DNA of 64,000 bases, from positions 62,512,551 to 62,576,550 of the forward strand of contig OY998180.1 in assembly GCA_963921935.1 (NCBI GenBank). Direction: 5' to 3'. Below, one piece after another: positions 56,490 to 64,000 of this stretch (position 1 is the stretch's first letter; the number at the start of each line of letters is the position of its first letter). The notes under the pieces were generated by a model. That model was not told the DNA's origin, made no database searches, and saw only the letters and a list, made by a program, of their open reading frames with translations. The position numbers were made by a program, and so were the translations under genes. Origin of the DNA: Galeruca laticollis (lineage: Eukaryota; Arthropoda; Insecta; Coleoptera; Chrysomelidae).

Positions 56490-57419
56490 ACCGTACTGTT
56501 TATCGAGGTGAGTGATATTCCAACTTATACCTTAGGGTATATGGTTCTCGCCGTACAATCCGATCAGGGGAAGTAAAGGGAAACCGTGTCCGCTACTAGG
56601 AAGTTGAGTTCTCACATCCTAGTAGCGGCCGTGTTTGGGCCTTCAGCCATCTGATCGAGGTGTACCGTATCCGCTACTAGAAAGTTGAGTTCTTACATCC
56701 TAGTAGCGGCCGTGTTTGGGCCTTCAGCCATCCGATCGAGGGGAACCGTGTCCGCTACTAGAAAGTTGAGTTCTAACATCCTAGTAGTGGCCGCCGCGAC
56801 TCCGAGATTTCGATACCGCGAAAAACCGAGAGCCGTATCCCCCGGAAGTAGAGCTTTGATTAACCTAGAGGGTCGCTTGCAATCCGTAGTAGTTCTGCCC
56901 ACTTCCGCTAACCGTCCACCGCACCACCCGGCTTCCGCTAACCGTCCACCGCAACCCCGCCCATTTTTTTTGTTGCTTCCGCTTGCATAGCTTTGTTTTA
57001 TTTACCGTAGTATAGACCGTTTTGAACCTGTAGAATAGTAGTTAGTACTAGTGCTTTTGCCCCGCCTACCCGAATTAGAGGACATTTAGTTTAGTTTTCC
57101 GTTTAATAAAGACTCTTTGTAGATCGTAACTTTTGGTTTCTCTTCTCTCCAAATCCAACTACCAGTAAACCTCCGTAAATAGGTAAGAACGTTAAGCAGC
57201 TAATACCCAGGTTACGAACCCGGGGAGGCAAGTAAAATCTGCCTGACCGGCCGCAACACTTTCGTCACCACCATAAAGTGACCCCTGGAGTATTTTAATT
57301 CTTCACTAACGCTGCCCGGTGCGAGTGGAGCATACCACTTTAATAAACTGGCGCCCGAGGCAACCCGTCACCTGTAGTTAAGGCGCCAACCCGTCAAGTA
57401 ACGACGCAAGAGCGTTACA
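56490..57419 (+). repeat. 5' LTR of a GC-rich Ty3/gypsy element
   Basis: Ends GCGTTACA at 57419, four bases before the primer site. It contains AATAAA at 57105-57110 followed by CTCTTTGTAGATCG, a plausible poly(A) signal region. The base composition is clearly richer in GC than the flanks. The left edge is uncertain because no second LTR is available for comparison. Confidence 0.6.
56583..56791 (+). repeat. 81-bp tandem repeat in the LTR, ~2.6 copies
   Basis: Units begin at 56583, 56664 and 56745 with ACCGT.TCCGCTACTAG. Each unit contains CCGCTACTAG and its reverse complement CTAGTAGCGG about 20 bp apart, so every unit can form a hairpin. Likely enhancer-type U3 repeats, by analogy with other LTRs. 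Confidence 0.85.
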
Positions 57420-57423
57420 AATT

Positions 57424-57440
57424 TGGCGCCCGAGCAGGGA
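57424..57440 (+). promoter_or_regulatory. tRNA-Lys-type primer-binding site
   Basis: TGGCGCCCGAGCAGGGA matches the complement of the tRNA-Lys 3' end (TGGCGCCCGAACAGGGA) at 16 of 17 positions. It sits just after the LTR. A second partial copy, TGGCGCCCGAGGCA, lies at 57348 inside the LTR. Confidence 0.8.
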
Positions 57441-58005
57441 TCGTTTTTATGGTGTACCGAGTCCGCTAATTACCAAAAGTCGTAGAAAAACGGTTTTGGA
57501 GTTGGTGGAAGTAATCCAAGCGTTACAGAGAGCTAAAAACCGTTGCAAACGTTTTAGTAGACCGTCTTATATCCGAATCTGTCGAAATCCGCCGACCAGT
57601 CATTTTTGACAGGTGAGCCGTTTTTCGCGGAAAAAAAAACATTTTTATAGTGTACCGAGGCCGCTGATCACCGTAACTTGAGTAAAACCCGTTCTGAGGT
57701 AGTGACATTGATTCCGTCACTTTAGAGGTCCGAAACACACCGCAAACACTTCAGGGCACCGTATTATACCCGAATCCGACGAAATCCACTGACCTGTCAT
57801 TTTGACAGGTTGCCAGCTTCGGCTAAACCGAGGACCGACCCCCTGTGCGACCCCTCGTTTAATAGGTTACCGAGTACGTAGAACCGATTCGCACCATCCG
57901 TTTATTGATTAGAGTCACCCGTCTAGAGATACGAGCAATTGGTAAGGGAAAAATAGGTTTCTGACCGTTGAGCAAGGAAGCTATACCGATTCCGAGTATT
58001 AGTAA

Positions 58006-59185
58006 AATGGCTACTAAGAATTCAGTACCCGCAAACACTCCGGACGAAGCTACCGCCGCCCAGAACCCGCTTCCAAGAGAAGAACCGACTGATACCCGTG
58101 TTGGATGGGTATACCTCCTAAGGAAGGAGGAACTAGACGTGGAACTAGCCAAATTTAGGCTAGAAGTCACCGGAACCGTAGATGATTAGAGACGCCGCCT
58201 TTCCAAATTCATCCGTGAAGGCCGCGCCTCCCCCGCACCGACCGCCGCAATGCCGTTTGTATTTCCCGCCACATCCGGAGCAACCACCGCCACCGCCGCA
58301 CTACCGACCGTCACCGTAACAAGGGCAGAAGCATACGGAGCAACCACAGTTACCGCCGCATTACCGACCGTCACCGTTACCAGTGCAGAAGAACCCGCAA
58401 CGACAAACGTGTTCAATGGTACACTGGCAGGAATCCAGCCCACACCAGGGCCAATCTCAGGACCAATGATGCCGTCATTAAGAACCAAGGATTGGAGGGT
58501 AAGCTTCAATGGATCAGGAGACCCCGCTGCTTTCCTCGAGAGGCTTGAGGAGATTTGTGAGTCACAAGCCATCTCTCTCGACCGGCTACTGCAAGCTATG
58601 CCCGAGCTCTTACATGGAATACCAGCACTTTGGTTCCGGAACAACCGCAAATACTGGTCTAACTGTCAAGAGTTCTGCACCGCCTTCCGAGATTTTTTCT
58701 TCCCGGTCAATTATCTCGTCGATTTAGAGGTAGCCATCAGTAGAAGAACTCACCGGCTTCAAGAGAGTACCGCCACATATATCACAGATATGCAAACACT
58801 CATCCGTCGCCATGGAAGTATCACCCCGGAACAGGAATTGAATTGGCTGTACCGGAATCTCCACCCAGAGTTTCGCCGTCAGATTCGTAGAACGGACTTC
58901 TCAAATCCGCGGGAATTTGCCAAAGCCGCCCGGGATTACGAACTGCTACGCTCCGAGATTGAGCAGGCTCGTGGACAAACCGATCGATCCAATTCGTATC
59001 CAGTTCGGCAGCCAACGGAGAATACGCGTGAGCTGGACTATGCAGCCGCTTCTGCCGCCACACCCTGTCCTCTCAGCCGCGCCCGGCTGCAGCGACCGCA
59101 TCAGCGACCGTTAGGGCAACCCATCAAGAACCTGCGTCCCCAACTCGGCTCACTGGACGCCGTTTTGACTCAAAGGATACAGTAA
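58006..59185 (+). pseudogene. Gypsy gag polyprotein, one premature stop
   Basis: The ATG at 58006 starts MATKNSVPANTPDEATAAQN. GWVYLLRKEELDVELAKF.. and, after a TAG at 58187-58189, RRRLSKFIREG form a SAP-like segment. The same frame continues to 59185. The capsid region reads WRVSFNGSGDPAAFLERLEE, LRTKD upstream, FCTAFRDFFFP, YITDMQTLIRRHG and LYRNLHPEFRRQIRR. These are typical gypsy gag blocks that build the particle. The single TAG is the only break seen. A 20-residue unit (GATT.TAALPTVTVT) is duplicated near the N-terminus. Confidence 0.85.
58276..58395 (+). repeat. 60-bp tandem duplication in gag
   Basis: Two in-frame 60-bp units beginning CGGAGCAACC at 58276 and 58336, encoding Thr/Ala/Val-rich peptide. 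Preserves the frame. Confidence 0.85.
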
Positions 59186-59214
59186 CCGCAACAGCACTCA
59201 ACAACCAACCAACC

Positions 59215-59350
59215 GGCAGAAACCAAGAATGTTGGCGATGTGGCCAGACCGGACATTTTCGCAGTCAATGTCGAGGAACTCCCAGGATCTTCTGCTCCAG
59301 ATGTGAGAGGGACGGAGTTATGTCCCGAGACTGTCCGTGTCCACGGCCGG
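59215..59350 (+). pseudogene. Gypsy nucleocapsid zinc knuckles
   Basis: In a frame different from gag: CWRCGQTGHFRSQC (perfect CX2CX4HX4C), then CSRCERDGVMSRDC, where the His position holds Val. Knuckles bind element RNA. The frame change from gag could be a mutation or a programmed shift, which one copy cannot settle. Confidence 0.75.
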
Positions 59351-60042
59351 AAAACTGCTAAGGCGCTGCGACCACCTGAGGCTTGCGCAGCAAAGCCCTC
59401 AAAACGCCTCAATTCCCCCCACATCAGCTGACCTAGGAAATCGCCCACCTAGGACACAGGCTGGCACCAACACGTCGAGAGTCACGACGAATCACCGTCC
59501 CGTCCCAAAGGAGACTCGGCCCGTACCGTGCCTTCCTATTGGGATCACCACTACAAGACCGCCGCTAACTCTCACCAAAGATGAAGAAGATTGTCTACAG
59601 AGATTTTTGCAGGAGGAACTACCGTCATTTGAGGATATTCGAGGGGTAACACCGTTGATCGAACACAGGATCCGTCTCACCAATCCTGATCCAATCAAAC
59701 AACGTTATCGCCCTCAGAATCCCCGAATGCAGAAAATAATCAATGAAGAGGTGGACAAGATGCTAGAGGCAGGGATTATAGAGCCGTCAGCGAGTCCGTG
59801 GAGCTCTCCCGTCGTCATCGTCCGTAAAAACGATGGCAAGCCCCGGTTCTTTATAGACTTTCAGAAAATCAACTCTGTCTCCATGAAAGATGCTTACCCG
59901 CTGCCCTTCATCAACGCCGTCCTAGACAAACTCCGAAGAGCCAAGTTCATATCCAGTATCGACCTCCGCCAAGGCTACTGGCAGGTAGCACTGACAGAGG
60001 ACAGCAAACCGATTACCGCCTGCACTGTCCCGGGAAGAACTT
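59337..60042 (+). pseudogene. Gypsy reverse transcriptase, N-terminal part only
   Basis: An open frame with HRIRLTNPDPIKQRYRPQNP, MLEAGIIEPSASPWSSPVVI, VRKNDGKPRFFIDFQKINSV, DAYPLPFINAVLDKLRRAKF, ISSIDLRQGYWQVALTEDSK and ITACTVPGR. These are the gypsy RT finger and palm start, with the first catalytic Asp in SSIDLRQGYWQ. No protease motif (DTG or DSG) is found between the knuckles and RT, so that region seems deleted. The frame is cut at about 60042 by the inverted-repeat transposon before the YxDD box. No continuation was found after 62360. Confidence 0.85.
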
Positions 60043-62359
60043 TTTCTATGCAGGCCCTAGTTTTCGAGTTATAGGCCTTCTAAGTTTTGATTTTTAATTT
60101 GGTTTTTATTTTCATTTTTTGTATTAGTTATATGATCTTTATAAAATTTACGGCAAAGCTATAATGTACGTGTTTGTTTATTTTGGAAAGGTAAAGAGAT
60201 TCACAGTAATGCCTTGAAGTCAGGGACGGACTACTCGCAATGGTTAGTGATCCAAAAAATTTGCAGGGATGACACACCCTAGATGAAATGATCGAAATTA
60301 ACTTCCCCACGCATTAAGCTAACGAAAAGGTACTCTTGTTGGAATTCGATAAAATACGCCGTTTGACTAACTAATATTTACAGTTTTATGAATGCACTAC
60401 GTACCAATTTACCTAATTAACTTATTAATACGATGTCCATGATTTACCTACAGTAGAACAAAAAAATAATTTGATGATAGCAGGTGATGAAAACATTAAG
60501 AACTCATTTAATGGGGATTAAATAGGTACGCAAACAACGTAATTAGTTGCTTTTAATCAAAATTACGAACACAACATTATTAAACCATTGAGAAAACCTC
60601 AAAAAACACAAGTTATAGAACATTAGACTAAAACTAATTCCTAAACAACAACAAAAGCTAACGTTATTCTAATAAATGTTCAATATGAGTTCCTCCTACT
60701 TCCACGCACATTCTAAGTCTATGAAGGTTGTTTTTTTGCACTGGAAAGGGCAATCCCATATTATTTATAATAACATTGCAGTGTTACACAATTCTGTCTA
60801 TTAAATCTTGCCTTGTTTGCACAGGTGTTGCGCATACCTTACTTTTGAGATAACCCCAGAGAAAGAAATCCATAGGATTAACGTCTCCCGATCGCGGGGG
60901 CCATTGAAAAGGGCATCCACGACCAATCCATCTATTAGGAAACCTTGTGTGTAAATGCTGTCGTACATCTAAACTGAAATGGGCCACAAATTCCTACGAG
61001 TTTTTAGTAGCATATCATCAAACAGGTTCCATAACTCATTTAGTAAAAACTCCAAATATCTCTGACCTGTCAAAGTACCGTCAATAAAGTATGGCCCTAT
61101 CAAATGATTGCAAACTATTCCTGCCCAAATATTAACCATGAATATATGCTGGTTCTTAGTTTGGATAATGCCATGTGGATTCACATCATCCCATAAATGC
61201 ATATTATGAGAATTAATGACTCCATCTCTGGTGAAACCAGATTCGTCAGTAGAGAACGGTACTAATAAATGAATTGTCTGCTTGTTGTTGTCGCAGAAAT
61301 CACTGGCTATACTCAATTCGTGCAGGATAATCAGCCACTGTCATACTGTGTACTTTTTTCATGGGAAAAGGATATAACAGCTGTTCTTTCAGGGCGCGAT
61401 GAAGAACTGATTTCGAGACGTTATGTTCTTTTGATAATTTTCGTAAGCTCGTTGATGGTTTATTATCAACTGCATTTAACAAGTTTTGTTCAACTGCCAC
61501 AGTACGTACGCTTCGTACTGGACCTTCTCCACCTTTTTTTGGCAAAAAACTTCCGAAAATTTGAAATTTTGTTTTGTATACATGGAAAATTACATTACTT
61601 ATTCCTACCTGTTTCTCGTAACCTGAAATCAATACGCTCAAACATTCGTCTGTTTGGCAATGCTCTGTTTGCAAAATGTTCTATATAAAGCCTTCTGGCC
61701 TCCAAACAGTTTCGGGAAGCTAGTCCATACATCAAATGCATATTTGCGTATTCAATAAGAGTGAATTCTTTCATTGTAACTGTTAAATTCTAGACTTATG
61801 AATTATTGACAAGTACTGACTACGAACTATTCTACACAACGTTTGACAACTAATCCTATGGTTACTTGATCAACGGTAAAAACACTTTTAAAAAGTTTTT
61901 ACCAACTTTCGAATGAATAAGTCGTTAATGTTTTTTATCTTCTGCTATCGGTAAATTATTTTTTTGTAGTACTGTAGGTAAATCTTGGACTGGTATTATT
62001 AAGTCAGTTAGCTAAATTGGTGCGTAGTGCATTAATAAAACTGTAAATATTGGCCAAACGGCTTATTTTATCGTATTCCTACAAGAGTACCTTTCCGTTA
62101 GCTTAATGTGTTGGGAAGTTAATTTAGATAATTTCATATAGGGTGTGCCATCCCTGCAAAAATTTTGGATCACTAACCATTGCGATTAGTCCGTCCCTGG
62201 CTTCAAGGCATTACTGTAAATCTGTTCACCTTTCCAAAATAAACATACACGTACATTATAGCTTTCCCGTAAATTTTATAAAGATCAAATAACTAGTACA
62301 AAAAATAAAAATAAAAACCAAATTCATATATAACTCGAAAACGAGGGCATGCATAGAAA
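60043..62359 (-). mobile_element. 2.3-kb mariner-type transposon with ~450-bp terminal inverted repeats
   Basis: 60043-~60505 and ~61905-62359 are inverted copies along their length: TTTCTATGCA.GCCCT.GTTT at the outer end, ATTTACGG/CCGTAAAT, GCCGTTTG with ATATTTACAGTTTTAT further in, and TAGAACAAAAAAATAATTT near the inner end. Identity looks like 80-90 percent with small gaps. The interior holds one transposase gene on the minus strand. It interrupts gypsy RT. Inverted repeats this long are unusual for mariner-type elements. Confidence 0.85.
60664..61774 (-). pseudogene. Mariner-type transposase, full length but frame-broken
   Basis: The ATG at 61774 opens MKEFTLIEYANMHLMYGLAS, followed by RRLYIEHFANRALPNRRMF (helix-turn-helix). 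After shifts come NLLNAVDNKPSTSLRKLSKE, HNVSKSVLHRALK, FSTDESGFTRDGVINSHNMH (first Asp), WAGIVCNHLIGPYFIDGTLT and FLLNELWNLF. HFSLDVRQHL, FPNRWIGRGCPFQWPPRSGD and VNPMDFFLWGYLKSKV follow (third acid). The second catalytic block (QQDGAPAH) has decayed to NS.EFVAH. It ends RLRMCVEVGGTHIEHLLE with TAA at 60664-60666. About 370 codons, at least two frame changes. Confidence 0.8.
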
Positions 62360-62439
62360 CATTTATATGAAGTACTAACATTATTTTGGCTCAGATTATA
62401 CTTATACGCTCCTGTTTTTTCCCATTAGTCCCGGGACAC

Positions 62440-62440
62440 C

Positions 62441-62477
<37 letters not shown>

Positions 62478-62480
62478 TAT
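62440..62480. repeat. (TA)n microsatellite
   Basis: About 18 TA units, interrupted once by CATATATATG. It lies between a GTCCCGGGAC-containing stretch and the I-like LINE fragment. Confidence 0.85.
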
Positions 62481-62870
62481 GTGGCCATAAATTTTTTATC
62501 TACATAAATTGCGACTCCGCCCCTGGCTATATTTTGGTTAGGTCTGTTCGTATAAAAACTTGCGTGGTTACGAAAGTGGATTGGATTTTTGAAGTTTGTT
62601 TCCTGTAGGCAAATAATGGATGGGTGAATTTTTGAAATAATATCATTTAGTTTTTCGAAATGGGTATAGAACTCATTTACGTTCGCCTGAAGTCGGGATG
62701 TGAATGCTATTATTCTGGAGATGAATTTACGGAAGAGTCGGAATCTTCTTCCAACAATGACTCTATCGCTGTGGTGTGGATATTCAATTGTTTGGTTCGT
62801 TTGCGTCTCACTCTAGTGCCTTTAGTTTTCATTATTTTATTGGTGTAATATGAATGTAATTTGGTTAGGA
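62478..62870 (-). pseudogene. I-like LINE endonuclease N-terminal fragment
   Basis: Minus strand: a short acidic leader (MKTKGTRVRRKRTKQL, then stops), then NVNEFYTHFEKLNDIISKIH, PSIICLQETNF (catalytic Glu), FYTNRPNQNIARGGVAIYVD, ending at the TA tract. APE endonuclease of I/Nimb type. Truncated before the GDFN and SDH blocks. Confidence 0.65.
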
Positions 62871-62880
62871 ACTGTCATAG

Positions 62881-63438
62881 TCAACTGTGTACGATTTTGT
62901 TACACTGAATATGTATTTTCCTCCTTGACAGTTTTCGCAAATGATCCACTACTTGGTCGTAGTTCAGCAATTGAGTTTCGCTTTCTAGGTATTCTTTTAT
63001 GGGTTCTAGTAATGTTGTAAGGTTGTTGTTGGTATTTGGTATGTTTTTCTCACTGGTTTTGGCTTGTAAAACATTTTCTTTTATGGTTACGTTTCTACTA
63101 TAGATTTGTTTACTAATGCTTTTGATATATATATATATATATATATATGCACTCTCTACCATTTGATATGCGAGATACGAATATTATATCTTCGGGTTTA
63201 TGTGTTGTCTTAATCCTTCGAGGTAGTCATTGAGAGAACTATCTTCTATTGTACTGAATAAAATAGCTTGATGTCTATGTGGAGATGAAATGCTACGTTT
63301 TTGACTGGCTGCTTTTGAATAAGAGACATTTTGAGGAAATCGATTCAAAGTTGACAAAAGTTTTTCAGAATAGTAGTTCACTTTGGATCGGAAACGGCTC
63401 TGCTTCACAGTTATGCTGTTTGGCGGACGATGGTTCAT
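62881..63438 (-). pseudogene. I-like LINE ORF1 C-terminal fragment
   Basis: Two frames, 63438-63184 (NHRPPNSITVKQSRFRSKVN, NVSYSKAASQKRS) and 63162-62881 (LTTLLEPIKEYLESETQLLN). The PPN...R.R..VSYS.A pattern is typical near the C-terminus of I/Nimb ORF1 (gag-like) proteins. A (TA)n run at 63126-63148 now codes for Tyr-Ile repeats and probably disrupted the frame. It lies 5' of the endonuclease fragment, in the correct order. Confidence 0.55.
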
Positions 63439-63449
63439 CAGTGTGAAAA

Positions 63450-64000
63450 TCGATTAATTCAGTTACTTGTTGATAATTTTTTTTTATTTTGTTTGAATCA
63501 TTTTGACTTAAGATGTATGTTTAAAATTAAAAATTAAGTAATTTTATGTACTCACTGTTTGCACCTGATGTAAATAAATCACTAATCACTCGGTTGTTGC
63601 ACTTTTTAAAACTTTTCAATTTAATAGTTCATTTGTTTTGATACTGGAGTAATTTGGTGTATTAATCTACTTTGGAGCTACGCTCTACCAACGTGCGCAG
63701 CGACGCCTTGAACAAACTCGCTGTTGTCAAAACGGTGGACTGTAGTTAAGTTCTTTTATCCTGATCAAAACCAATGAAAAATATGGTGAAATAATACTCT
63801 ATTTATGAAGGAGTATCTATTACTATTGCAATAGTGGGTCAATCCCTACCGGCTACTTGCCTTTATAGAATTCAAATTATTACAAAACACTTTAAAACAC
63901 AATAAAATATGACTATATACAGAATATCTAGCTTTATAGCTAGACCAAAACCGGTCCTGCTTTTTTGCACTTGTATGAATATCACTTAACGATCACTGTT
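63450..64000. other. Right edge of window, nothing recognised
   Basis: No coding frame or repeat could be assigned. A GC-richer patch lies at about 63675-63740. Confidence 0.4.

Noticed and set aside
57859..58650. Minus-strand frames across gypsy gag
   Set aside because: Antisense of a recognisable gag frame. The GC-rich composition keeps several frames open.
60029..62437. GTCCCGGGA on both sides of the 60-62 kb transposon as an outer inverted repeat
   Set aside because: The left copy is part of gypsy RT coding sequence (TVPGR), and the spacing to the transposon ends differs, so the match is probably chance.

Overview
The window reads as AT-rich insect (or at least arthropod) chromosomal DNA that is almost entirely a graveyard of transposable elements. 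No host protein-coding gene could be recognised. The organism is inferred from the element mix: LOA- and I/Nimb-type LINEs with RNase H, CR1/L2/Jockey-group LINEs with microsatellite tails, an RTE, an R2/R4-type LINE with a restriction-like endonuclease, Penelope-like GIY-YIG elements, Ty3/gypsy elements, pogo-, Tc1-, mariner- and IS630-type transposases, a Harbinger-like MADF element and a divergent U6 snRNA copy. A beetle is a reasonable but weak guess.

Layout. 1-1.8 kb: decayed LOA-like LINE. 2.6-6.5 kb: LINE A, interrupted by a 498-bp insertion with an 11-bp target duplication. 6.5-7.2 kb (-): C-terminal domain of an R2/R4-type LINE. 7.2-12.9 kb: LINEs B and C head to tail. 14.6-15.0 kb: an orphan LINE 3' end. 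15.0-18.1 kb (-): I/Nimb-like LINE D. 18.2-21.25 kb: LINE E, the best preserved element, with an uninterrupted 819-codon frame and a long (ATT)n tail. 23.3-24.8 kb: pogo C-terminus, U6-like gene, RNase H scrap and a ~170-bp tandem repeat. 26.0-27.8 kb: two oppositely oriented Penelope GIY-YIG fragments with hammerhead-like motifs. 29.6-32.6 kb (-): nearly complete RTE, abutting a 130-bp tRNA-Ser-like element with inverted termini. 33.3-34.3 kb (-): mariner-type remnant. 35.3-36.0 kb (-): second LOA-like remnant. 38.0-40.2 kb: pogo-type element.

41.5-42.6 kb: IS630-like deletion derivative with perfect 35-bp termini. 43.3-44.6 kb: LINE tail, a palindrome and a MITE. 46.0-47.1 kb: Tc1 remnant and a piggyBac-like N-terminus. 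47.1-50.2 kb (-): gypsy element, whose LTR is followed by a Harbinger-like element (50.2-51.0 kb). 53.2-54.2 kb (-): I-like remnant. 54.5-55.8 kb: IS630-like transposase. 56.5-60.04 kb: 5' half of another gypsy element (LTR, Lys-type primer site, gag, partial RT), cut by a 2.3-kb mariner-type transposon with ~450-bp inverted repeats (60.04-62.36 kb). 62.5-63.4 kb (-): ORF1 and endonuclease start of an I-like LINE.

How the parts relate: elements sit in and beside one another, often at microsatellite tails, so the window records successive insertions. LINE E, the RTE, the long-inverted-repeat transposon and the 41.5-kb derivative look youngest. The LOA and mariner remnants look oldest. Assignments come from reading translated frames by eye. 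No database search or alignment was run.
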